Of a stretch of DNA of 64,000 bases, positions 36,254 through 44,048 are shown piece after piece. The position numbers and the translations under genes are program-made. Every line of letters begins with the position of its first letter. The first letter of the stretch is position 1. The notes under the pieces are model-generated. The model searched no databases. It worked only from the letters and a program-made list of their open reading frames with translations, and was not told the DNA's origin. This stretch comes from Aphodoplasma sp045592745 (lineage in GTDB: Bacteria; Bacillota; Clostridia; UBA1381; UMGS1253), in assembly GCA_045592745.1 (NCBI GenBank), contig JAZNVH010000025.1:133042-197041 (forward strand), written 5' to 3'.

Positions 36254-36676
36254 CTACTCCCTTTCAATCAAAATTTCTCTGTAATCATCGCTTATATCGA
36301 CATTTTTTGTTATTTTTACACTGATTGTATTATTAGGCAAAATTTCCTCTATTCTCTCAGGCCATTCAATAAGGCATATACCATCGCCAAACAAATAATC
36401 ATCTATTCCTATATCATACATCTCATCGCTGAAATCTATTCTGTATACGTCAAAATGATATATCGGTATATCTGCAATATACTCGTTTATAAGTGTAAAA
36501 GTAGGACTGCTTGTATACCCATTATATCCAAGTGCATTTGCAACTCCTGATACAAATGCCGTTTTACCTGCCCCAAGGTCACCTGTAAGACATACTATAT
36601 CCCCTCTTTTTAACTCTTTGGCAAATTCATATGCGATTTTAATAGTATCTTCTCTGCTGTTTGAAACATACTTCAT
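36254..36676 (-). CDS. tsaE: tRNA threonylcarbamoyladenosine synthesis ATPase TsaE
   Basis: TsaE is a small P-loop ATPase of the t6A complex. The 140-aa product has Walker A in GDLGAGKTAFV, the SPTFTLINEY switch I region, and DVYRIDFSDE, then the closing IEWPERIEE. This set is diagnostic. It starts the tsaE-tsaB pair, 26 bp after fhs. Confidence 0.95.
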   Translation of the reverse strand: MKYVSNSREDTIKIAYEFAKELKRGDIVCLTGDLGAGKTAFVSGVANALGYNGYTSSPTFTLINEYIADIPIYHFDVYRIDFSDEMYDIGIDDYLFGDGICLIEWPERIEEILPNNTISVKITKNVDISDDYREILIERE

Positions 36677-36702
36677 AATTATCTTGTAATCCTCTTTTCA
36701 AA

Positions 36703-38373
36703 TTAGAACAAACCTACAATTTCGCCGGTTTCAAGAATGTCTATATTTTCAGCCGCAGGTTTTTTAGGAAGCCCCGGCATAGTCATAATATCCCCCGTCT
36801 GAACAACAACAAAACCTGCACCTGCACTTACTCTGACTTCTGATATTGTGATTTCAAAGTTTTCAGGACGTCCCAAAAGCTTTGGATTATCAGAAAGCGA
36901 GTACTGTGTCTTTGCCATACATATTGGCAATTTATCAAAGCCTAACTGAGTAAGCTTTTTGATTTGGTTTTTGGCTTTTACGCTGTATACAGCACCACTT
37001 CCGCCGTAAATTTCTTTTACAAGTGTGTCTATTTTATCCTCGATGCTCATATCAAGACTGTAAACAGGAGCATAGCTTGATTTCTTGCTTTCGAGCGTAT
37101 CCAAAACTGCCTTTGCAAGCTCGATTCCGCCTTCGCCGCCTTTTGCAAAAACCTCGCTTCTTGCACAGATGACATCGTAATTTGCACACATTTTTTCAAC
37201 AACACTTATTTCTGCTTCTGTATCTGTATCAAAAACGTTGAGCGCAACAACAACAGGCAAACCAAACTTTTTCATATTTTCAATATGTTTTTCAAGATTT
37301 GGTATTCCTTTTTCTACTGCCTTCACATTTTCTTCTTTAAGGTTGTCCTTTAAAACTCCGCCATTATACTTAAGAGCGCGAATCGTTGCTACAACAACTG
37401 TCATATCAGGCTTTAATTCTGCCATACGACACTTTATATCAAGAAATTTTTCCGCACCCAAATCTGCTCCAAAACCTGCCTCCGTAACAGTGTAGTCGCT
37501 AAGCTTTAACGCAAGTTTGGTAGCACGAACACTATTGCAGCCATGCGCAATATTTGCAAACGGACCACCATGCATAAGACACGGCGTGTTCTCAAGTGTT
37601 TGTACAATGTTTGGCATAAGAGCATCTTTTAAAAGAAGTGTCATTGCACCTTCGGCTTTCAAATCCTTTGCGCATACGGGTTCTCCGTCATAATTGTATG
37701 CAACAACAATTCGTCCAAGTCTGTTCTTTAAATCATCTATATCATTCGCCAGACAAACTATCGCCATAATTTCCGAAGCAACGGTAATCATAAAACCATC
37801 TTCACGAACAAAACCATTAGTTTTGCCGCCAAGACCTACTACTGTATGGCGAAGAGCCCTGTCATTCATATCAAGCACTCGTTTCCACACCACAGTACGC
37901 GAATCAATATTGAGTTCATTACCCTGATGAATATGATTATCAAGCATCGCTGAAAGAAGATTGTTTGCCGCTGTAATAGCATGCATATCACCTGTAAAAT
38001 GGAGATTTATATCCTCCATAGGCACAACTTGTGCATATCCACCGCCTGCTGCACCGCCTTTTACACCCATAACGGGGCCAAGTGATGGCTCGCGCAGTGC
38101 AATAATAGCATTTTTGCCAAGCTTTGAAAGTGCCTGACCAAGCCCGACAGTAGTCGTTGTCTTTCCTTCTCCTGCAGGAGTTGGGTTAATTGCAGTAACA
38201 AGAACAAGTTTGCCATCCTTGTTATTTTCAACTCTTTTTGCAAGCTCGTCCGTAAGCTTTGCCTTATAAGGACCGAACATATACAGTTCTTTTTCTTCAA
38301 CACCTGCTTTTTTCGCTACCTCAGCTATTGGCAGCATTTTGCACTGTTGTGCTATCTGGATATCTGTGAGCAT
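36703..38373 (-). CDS. fhs: Formate-tetrahydrofolate ligase
   Basis: Fhs joins formate, ATP and tetrahydrofolate to give 10-formyl-THF, the one-carbon entry point in many Clostridia and an acetogenic step. The 556-aa product has the P-loop NPTPAGEGKTTTTVGLGQAL, the characteristic REPSLGPVMGVKGGAAGGGYAQV, and the C-terminal GDIMTMPGLPKKPAAE. GGAGG precedes the ATG. No other Wood-Ljungdahl gene is in the window, so it probably serves purine or serine one-carbon supply. Confidence 0.97.
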   Translation of the reverse strand: MLTDIQIAQQCKMLPIAEVAKKAGVEEKELYMFGPYKAKLTDELAKRVENNKDGKLVLVTAINPTPAGEGKTTTTVGLGQALSKLGKNAIIALREPSLGPVMGVKGGAAGGGYAQVVPMEDINLHFTGDMHAITAANNLLSAMLDNHIHQGNELNIDSRTVVWKRVLDMNDRALRHTVVGLGGKTNGFVREDGFMITVASEIMAIVCLANDIDDLKNRLGRIVVAYNYDGEPVCAKDLKAEGAMTLLLKDALMPNIVQTLENTPCLMHGGPFANIAHGCNSVRATKLALKLSDYTVTEAGFGADLGAEKFLDIKCRMAELKPDMTVVVATIRALKYNGGVLKDNLKEENVKAVEKGIPNLEKHIENMKKFGLPVVVALNVFDTDTEAEISVVEKMCANYDVICARSEVFAKGGEGGIELAKAVLDTLESKKSSYAPVYSLDMSIEDKIDTLVKEIYGGSGAVYSVKAKNQIKKLTQLGFDKLPICMAKTQYSLSDNPKLLGRPENFEITISEVRVSAGAGFVVVQTGDIMTMPGLPKKPAAENIDILETGEIVGLF

Positions 38374-38392
38374 TATATTTCCCCTCCAAAAA

Positions 38393-39373
38393 TTAATTTT
38401 TTACATATATTTTGGTCGACAATTTTAATTTCTCGCCAGCCTTTATAACAATAAGATTTGCGCTTTCTATATCCATGTTCAGCGCGTTTGTAGCCCACGT
38501 TTGAGGCTCAACACAAACAAAGTCTGACTCTGTATCTAAATTATACAAAATCCAATGTTTAAATTTCTCATCTGCCTCGTAAAACACCTGTGTGTTTGTA
38601 TAAGTATCTGTTATCACAGCGACATTTGGTGTGCTGCCATCCGCCAAAAACAAATCATCAAGAATTTTTTTATGCGACGGTATTCCAATTGTATCCAAAG
38701 CCTTCTTTTGAAAATCATCAAGAGATAAAAGCTTTCCCGTCGGCATATCGTCATAACCAAGTTCATATTTGCTTTTCAAATTTGCTTTAATATAAAAAGC
38801 CTCTTTGGGTGACTCATTAAACGGAATATTAAACGCAGTATGATATGCAAAACCAAATGGCATATTTTTATTGCTCATATTCTCAAAAGTTATATTTTGA
38901 GAAAGTCCTTTTGAGCTGATAATGTTCTCATATACTATTTTAACATTAAAATCAAAATATTTAAAGCATTTTTTTGTTTTATTTATTATATATTCAAAAG
39001 TTATGTTAATATGGTCGTCTGCGGCTTCTTTTTTTACAACATCCCATGTCGTAAAACCATCCAAAAAACCATGGATATTCATATCGTATGGTACTTTTAC
39101 ATTTATTGGAAGCTGATACTCTTTGCCTTCAAATGTAAAAGTGCCGTATTTTGTTCTGTTTGGAAAAAACAAAACAGGCATACCAAACACGCGTCTTTCT
39201 CGAAGCTCGTTCATATTATCAGTTGTATGCAAAAGGCTGATGTTTTTAGGCGTATATTCAAGCTTGATAAGCTTTGCCCCATCTGCTATAAACGCACCTT
39301 TATATCCGCCATATTCAAATTCTATAGTTTTTATTCCAAAATATTCACTTTCAAAAACCCTTGAATTTTGCAT
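38393..39373 (-). CDS. Aldose 1-epimerase family protein
   Basis: The 326-aa beta-rich protein resembles the GalM superfamily, which interconverts sugar anomers or acts on related hexose phosphates. It shows NRTKYGTFTFEGKEYQLP, INITFEY, a GFAYHTAFNIPF region with the expected His, and a C-terminal FVCVEPQTWATNAL with the Glu-containing motif. It matches the clostridial aldose epimerase branch rather than classical GalM in detail. The ATG at 39373 has CAGGAG upstream. It lies between fhs and a small membrane protein in a run that begins with the stub of a sugar kinase gene. Confidence 0.8.
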   Translation of the reverse strand: MQNSRVFESEYFGIKTIEFEYGGYKGAFIADGAKLIKLEYTPKNISLLHTTDNMNELRERRVFGMPVLFFPNRTKYGTFTFEGKEYQLPINVKVPYDMNIHGFLDGFTTWDVVKKEAADDHINITFEYIINKTKKCFKYFDFNVKIVYENIISSKGLSQNITFENMSNKNMPFGFAYHTAFNIPFNESPKEAFYIKANLKSKYELGYDDMPTGKLLSLDDFQKKALDTIGIPSHKKILDDLFLADGSTPNVAVITDTYTNTQVFYEADEKFKHWILYNLDTESDFVCVEPQTWATNALNMDIESANLIVIKAGEKLKLSTKIYVKN

Positions 39374-39397
39374 AATATACAACTCCTGTCTCCTGAA

Positions 39398-39850
39398 TTA
39401 ATAATTATACAACCATCTTGATGGAATTAAGAAAGTATACGGTGCCGTAACAATCGCAAATGTTAAAGCAAGTTTGATTCTTAATTTTTTGTCGCACCAT
39501 TTAAATGACATATAATAATTTAAAATGTATATACACGTCGCTGCAATCAAAAGCGCAGGGACAGTCATATACCACTCATCGCCCATACGACCAATCTCAA
39601 AGCCAATCGTCATAATAAGCAGATATGCAGAGCCTATTAAATCAGATATTATTCCTATCGAAAATATTTTGAGTATACTTCTTTTGTAGAATTCCTTTTT
39701 ATTTTCAAAGCGCAGAATCCACATTGCAATAATAAAAACTATACTGTCTATAATAAAATTTCCGGGTATAATAATAAGCCATGTTACAGGAAAAAGTAAT
39801 ATCATCCACAATGGGAACAAAACATTATATAATTTAACATCTTTTTTCAT
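39398..39850 (-). CDS. Small membrane protein, unrecognised
   Basis: I do not recognise this 150-aa protein. It has about four hydrophobic segments (roughly 10-30, 33-50, 63-85 and 100-115) and a final one near 125-142, joined by short charged loops (KNKKEFYKR-like). The ATG at 39850 has AAAGGGGG upstream and starts inside the tail of the truncated PfkB reading frame, so both frames overlap by 17 bp. It now uses the promoter at 40019-40047. Nothing suggests a specific substrate. Confidence 0.75.
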   Translation of the reverse strand: MKKDVKLYNVLFPLWMILLFPVTWLIIIPGNFIIDSIVFIIAMWILRFENKKEFYKRSILKIFSIGIISDLIGSAYLLIMTIGFEIGRMGDEWYMTVPALLIAATCIYILNYYMSFKWCDKKLRIKLALTFAIVTAPYTFLIPSRWLYNY

Positions 39851-39968
39851 TGCAATCCCCCTTTGTTTCACTTTGTGAAATCTTATCTTTATTAGGTGCG
39901 GAAAGTCTAAGCATAACCTCACCAAAGCTTATAAGGTCAAAATCTGCATATTTTTTTATAAAATCCAT
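39834..39968 (-). pseudogene. Remnant N-terminus of a PfkB-type sugar kinase
   Basis: A 44-codon frame starting MDFIKKYADFDLISFGEVML, continuing RLSAPNKDKISQSET, closely resembles the first 40 residues of PfkB sugar kinases such as 2-keto-3-deoxygluconate kinases (typically DVISFGEVMLRLSPP). After that it runs through KGDCNEKRC to a stop; the other 270 or so residues of the kinase are absent. It keeps a promoter, an AAGAGTG ribosome site and an ATG, so the deletion left the expression signals in place to serve the next gene. Confidence 0.75.
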
Positions 39969-40018
39969 AATTTTCACTCTTTTCTGTTTGTAAAATAAAT
40001 TTTTGTAATATATAGTTA

Positions 40019-40047
40019 AGTATAGCACAATCAGTAAATTTAGTCAA
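40019..40047 (-). promoter_or_regulatory. Sigma-A promoter for the galM-fhs run (formerly of the kinase)
   Basis: TTGACT, 17 bp, TATACT on the minus strand, 51 bp upstream of the kinase-remnant ATG; divergent from the promoter of the plus-strand operon. Confidence 0.78.
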
Positions 40048-40126
40048 TTTTTTAATGCCTTTTTCATAGTATCTATATGCTTTGCAAAAAAACTTATATA
40101 TTTTACTTATTTTAGCAGTAAAACAC

Positions 40127-40155
40127 TTGCTATCAGTTGTTTTTTATGTTACAAT
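40127..40155 (+). promoter_or_regulatory. Sigma-A promoter for the malic-enzyme operon
   Basis: TTGCTA, 17 bp, TACAAT, 85 bp before the ATG. No obvious operator repeat. Confidence 0.65.
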
Positions 40156-40239
40156 AACAGCGTATGTTTATTTCTTGTGGGGCGATTATTCGCAAGAAAA
40201 ATTTAAAATCAAATTTTTTATTATCAGGAGGACAAAAAA

Positions 40240-41409
40240 ATGGATATCAAACAACAAGCATTACAAAAGCATGGCGAATGGAAAGGCAAAATCGAAGTTA
40301 TCTCAAGAGCACCTTTGAAAGATGCAACAGATCTTTCTTTGGCATACACACCGGGTGTTGCTGAGCCTTGTCTTGAGATTCAGAAAGATGTAACAAAATC
40401 TTTTGATCTTACAAGACGTCACAACCTTGTTGCAGTAGTTACAGACGGTTCAGCAGTTCTTGGTTTGGGTGATATTGGTCCTGAAGCAGGTATGCCCGTA
40501 ATGGAAGGCAAATGCGCTTTGTTTAAGACATTTGCAGACGTCGACGCCTTCCCAATTTGTATAAAATCACAGGATGTTGATGAAATCGTAAGAACAGTAC
40601 AGCTTATTTCAGGAAGCTTTGGCGGTGTAAACCTCGAGGATATTGCTGCACCAAGATGCTTTGAAATCGAGTCAAGACTCAGAGAAGTATGTGATATTCC
40701 CGTATTCCATGATGACCAGCATGGTACAGCTATCGTGTGTGCTGCTGCAATGTTAAACGCACTCAAACTGGTTAAAAAGGACATGGATAAAATAAAAATT
40801 GTAATAAGCGGTGCAGGTAGTGCTGGTACTGCTATTGCTGACCATTTGATGAGACTCGGCGCAAAGAACATTCTTATGGTTGGTAGAGCAGGTGTATTGT
40901 GCGACGGTAAAGAAACAAGACCTGCATATATAGAACTTGCAAAAAGAACTAACCCCGAGCATATTACAGGAAGTCTTGCAGATGCATTGGTTGGTGCTGA
41001 CGTTTTTATCGGTGTGTCCGCACCAAATATCGTATCAAAGGAAATGGTTGCTACTATGGCAAAAGATGCTTTGGTATTTGCAATGGCAAATCCTGTTCCG
41101 GAAATTTTCCCGGACGAAGCTATCGCAGGTGGTGCAAAAGTTGTAGGAACAGGTCGTTCGGACTATCCTAACCAAATTAACAACGTTCTTGCTTTCCCCG
41201 GAATTTTCAGAGGTGCACTTGATGTAAGAGCAAGCGATATTAACGATGAGATGAAGATGGCAGCTTCTCACGCAATCGCAGACCTTATAGCCGAGGAAGA
41301 TTTAAAGCCTGATTACATTATCCCCGGTGCTTTCGACGAAAGAGTAAGCAGCGCTGTTGCAAAGGCAGTTGCAGAAGCAGCAAGAAAAACCGGCGTTGCA
41401 AGATTATAA
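40240..41409 (+). CDS. NAD(P)-dependent malic enzyme
   Basis: Malic enzyme oxidatively decarboxylates malate to pyruvate and CO2, making NAD(P)H. The 389-aa length is the short bacterial type. Motifs are LAYTPGVAEPC (start of the malic domain with catalytic Tyr), FGGVNLEDIAAPRCFEIE, IPVFHDDQHGTAIV (metal ligands), and the Rossmann motif ISGAGSAGTAIADHL. It begins the operon and is the only member of well-known function, so it may convert the final C4 product or supply reducing power to the flavoenzyme and dehydrogenases that follow. GGAGG precedes the ATG. Confidence 0.93.
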   Translation: MDIKQQALQKHGEWKGKIEVISRAPLKDATDLSLAYTPGVAEPCLEIQKDVTKSFDLTRRHNLVAVVTDGSAVLGLGDIGPEAGMPVMEGKCALFKTFADVDAFPICIKSQDVDEIVRTVQLISGSFGGVNLEDIAAPRCFEIESRLREVCDIPVFHDDQHGTAIVCAAAMLNALKLVKKDMDKIKIVISGAGSAGTAIADHLMRLGAKNILMVGRAGVLCDGKETRPAYIELAKRTNPEHITGSLADALVGADVFIGVSAPNIVSKEMVATMAKDALVFAMANPVPEIFPDEAIAGGAKVVGTGRSDYPNQINNVLAFPGIFRGALDVRASDINDEMKMAASHAIADLIAEEDLKPDYIIPGAFDERVSSAVAKAVAEAARKTGVARL

Positions 41410-41444
41410 TCAAAACTATAATTAATACAAGGAGTTTTTTCGAA

Positions 41445-42203
41445 ATGACAACAAAAAAAGTAGTAAATTTACCAGTAAAAATTTTTGATACTCGCGAAGA
41501 AATGGGTGTTGATTCAGCAAAGCGTGTTGCTGAGGTTATAAATGCTGCAATAGCTGAAAAAGGCGTTGCAAATGTTGTTTTTGCAGCAGCTCCCTCACAG
41601 GATGATATGCTAAAGAGTCTTTTGGAGCAGGATATCGACTGGTCAAAAGTTCGCGCTTTCCATCAGGACGAGTACATAGGAATAGCAGACGATGAACCTG
41701 CAGGTTTTGGTAACTTTTTAGATCGTGCAATATTTAAAAAAGTAAACTTTAAAGAAATACACTATCTTCGTTGCAAGGCTGACGAAGCTGAAGCAAAATG
41801 TGAAGAGTACACAAAGCTGCTCACAGACTATCCTATCGATATGATTTTACTTGGCATCGGCGAAAATGGTCACCTTGCATTCAATGACCCTGCAGTTGCT
41901 GATTTTGAAGACCCTAAAAAGATTAAAATTGTTGAGCTTGATGATGTATGCCGTCAGCAGCAGGTTAACGATGGTTGCTTCGCTACACTCGATGATGTTC
42001 CAAAGCAGGCAATGAGTCTTACTATGTCGTTTATTATGTCTGTTCCCCATGCAGTATGTGTTGTTCCCACAATTCGTAAGGCAAACGCTGTATACAATGC
42101 TCTTAATGGTCCTGTAACTACAGCTTGTCCTGCAAGCATACTTAGAAATCATAATGATGCAATTCTCTATCTTGACAAAGAAAGCGCATCAAAAATTCTG
42201 TAA
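41445..42203 (+). CDS. Glucosamine-6-phosphate deaminase/isomerase-like protein (NagB family)
   Basis: The 252-aa protein belongs to the NagB/RpiA/CoA-transferase-like superfamily. It keeps the NagB pattern FHQDEYIGI (Asp at the active site), LLGIGENGHLAFNDP, and a C-terminal PTIRKANAVYNAL with PASILRNH. The middle segment after NDP differs from true NagB. It is one of the less-known branch members often annotated as GlcN6P deaminase. The substrate may be an amino sugar or a phosphosugar lactone; its place in this operon supports carbohydrate or cyclitol work. Confidence 0.75.
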   Translation: MTTKKVVNLPVKIFDTREEMGVDSAKRVAEVINAAIAEKGVANVVFAAAPSQDDMLKSLLEQDIDWSKVRAFHQDEYIGIADDEPAGFGNFLDRAIFKKVNFKEIHYLRCKADEAEAKCEEYTKLLTDYPIDMILLGIGENGHLAFNDPAVADFEDPKKIKIVELDDVCRQQQVNDGCFATLDDVPKQAMSLTMSFIMSVPHAVCVVPTIRKANAVYNALNGPVTTACPASILRNHNDAILYLDKESASKIL

Positions 42204-42220
42204 TCTACGAGGTATAGAAT

Positions 42221-42952
42221 ATGGAAATGTTCAAAATGACTGCTGATGAAATTTGCTCTCTTGACCCCGAGCTTGCAATAATATCTGTTGGTTCTATTGA
42301 GCAACATGGTCCGCATCTGCCGATAATGACCGATTGGGCTATTGCGACAGAACTCGGCAAGCGTGTTGCTGAAAAGATGGGCGCGTTTTCACTTCCTGCA
42401 TTTCCTGTTTCGACTTGCCGTGAGCATATGGGAAAAAAAGGCTCAGTATGGATGGAACCAACAACCTTTTATCAAATGATGTACGATGTTATAATGAGCC
42501 TTAAAACTCAGGGGTTTAAGCGTGTAGGAATTATAACAACTCATGGTGGAGTTTTTATCACAACGCCGCTTGTGAGAGATTTAAACGCAAAATTCCAACC
42601 CGATTTGCAGGTTGCTCTTGTAGAATCGTATTCTTTCAAAGCAGAAGATATAATAGAAACACAAGGCCTTCATGCTGACGAAGCAGAAACCTCACAAATG
42701 CTCGCAATTGCACCTGAAACTGTGCATATGGACAAAGCGGCAGATTTTGTTCCCGATGTTTCCAGGGCATATCTTGGTTATGGTAGCATTTTTCGTGCAA
42801 GTCCGACAGGCGTTTGGGGGTATCCTACAAAGGCTACAGCCGAAAAAGGAGAACGTTTTTTTGAAGTATGTGCAGATATGGCAGTAGATGAATTTAACAA
42901 AGCATTTGATTATATGAGCAATAAAGAAAAGTTTGGTTATAGTAATTTTTAA
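42221..42952 (+). CDS. Creatininase family hydrolase
   Basis: This superfamily contains metal-dependent amidohydrolases that open rings or cleave amides and C-C bonds; members include creatininase and the inosose-ring hydrolase IolN. The 243-aa product keeps the metal-binding ligands: SIEQHGPHLPIMTD (Glu, His and Asp) and the C-terminal LHADEAETS (His and Glu of the HAGExETS box, with Gly replaced by Asp). The middle box reads THGGVF, where creatininases usually have NGHGGN or NHGGN. The gene starts 18 bp after the NagB-like gene. Inferred role: opening of a ring made by the operon's oxidoreductases. Confidence 0.8.
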   Translation: MEMFKMTADEICSLDPELAIISVGSIEQHGPHLPIMTDWAIATELGKRVAEKMGAFSLPAFPVSTCREHMGKKGSVWMEPTTFYQMMYDVIMSLKTQGFKRVGIITTHGGVFITTPLVRDLNAKFQPDLQVALVESYSFKAEDIIETQGLHADEAETSQMLAIAPETVHMDKAADFVPDVSRAYLGYGSIFRASPTGVWGYPTKATAEKGERFFEVCADMAVDEFNKAFDYMSNKEKFGYSNF

Positions 42953-42973
42953 CTAAAGCAAGGAGAAAATATT

Positions 42974-44044
42974 ATGAAAAAATTAAGAGTACTTTTAATT
43001 GGTGCTGCGTTTTCGGCAGATTTACATTCTGACGGATACAGCAGAATTCTGGACAAGGTTGACATTGTAGGTATTTGTGACAAAAACCTTGATGCAATAA
43101 AGACTTTGGCTGACAGATATGGTTTTACAGGTTATGAAGTATACGACAATTATGATGATGCTATCAAAAACTGCGATTGTGACGTAGTTGATATCTGTAT
43201 GCCAAACTTTCTTCACCACGATGTAGCTATAAAGGCAATGAATGCAGGCCATGACATTATATGCGAAAAGCCCCTTGCTACAACGGTTGAAGATGCATAC
43301 GACATGGTAAAAACTGCAAAAGACCTTGGAAAGCATATTTATTATGCAGAAGACTGGCTCTTTGCACCGGCTTTCAGAAAAGCAGTATCTATTATCGAAA
43401 GCGGTCAGCTTGGAAAAATGCTCTATGTAAGAGCAAGAGAATGTCACAGCGGTTCTCACAGTCCGTTTGCACAGACTATCAAATACTGCGGTGGCGGATG
43501 CATGGTACATCTTGGTGTTCATCCTGTTGCATTTATGCTTGCTATGAAGGATAACAAATGGTCTGAGCTTGCTGCAATGACATCAGGTGGCGGTGAAAAT
43601 AATATCGTTCATCAAAAAATGGAAGGTGAAGACTGGGCAGGTGCGTTTATGCGCTTTGATGACGGCACTTACGCTACACTTGAAGCTAACTATGTTACAG
43701 TTGGTGGTATGGAGGATATTCTCGACGTTTACTGCGAAAAAGGTACAATCCATGTAGACCTCTCCTTCCAGGGCCCTGTAAAAGTATTTTCAATCCCGGG
43801 TCTTGACTATACAATTGAAAAGGCTGAGGTTACTACAGGCTGGGCTAACGTTGCTGTAGATGAAAAGTATCAACTCGGATACTGCGGAGAAATAAACCAC
43901 TTCGTAGATTGTGCTCTCGAAGGCAAAGATGCACAGGTTGGTCTTCGAGGCATAGATGGTTATGAAACACTTAAGGTTATAAACCTTATTTATAAAGCAT
44001 CAAAAGAAGGAAAGAATATCAAAAATACCGGTGAGGAAGTGTAA
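42974..44044 (+). CDS. Gfo/Idh/MocA family oxidoreductase
   Basis: This family oxidises sugars, inositols and related polyols at C2, C3 or C5 with NAD(P)+. The 356-aa product has an N-terminal Rossmann fold (MKKLRVLLIGAAFSAD), the family EKP motif in IICEKPLATTVEDAYD, and a C-terminal substrate-binding domain with HLGVHPVAFML. It is similar in type to IolG, but the polyol cannot be read from the sequence. AAGGAG precedes the ATG. The next gene begins 5 bp after its stop. Confidence 0.9.
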   Translation: MKKLRVLLIGAAFSADLHSDGYSRILDKVDIVGICDKNLDAIKTLADRYGFTGYEVYDNYDDAIKNCDCDVVDICMPNFLHHDVAIKAMNAGHDIICEKPLATTVEDAYDMVKTAKDLGKHIYYAEDWLFAPAFRKAVSIIESGQLGKMLYVRARECHSGSHSPFAQTIKYCGGGCMVHLGVHPVAFMLAMKDNKWSELAAMTSGGGENNIVHQKMEGEDWAGAFMRFDDGTYATLEANYVTVGGMEDILDVYCEKGTIHVDLSFQGPVKVFSIPGLDYTIEKAEVTTGWANVAVDEKYQLGYCGEINHFVDCALEGKDAQVGLRGIDGYETLKVINLIYKASKEGKNIKNTGEEV

Positions 44045-44048
44045 ATTT

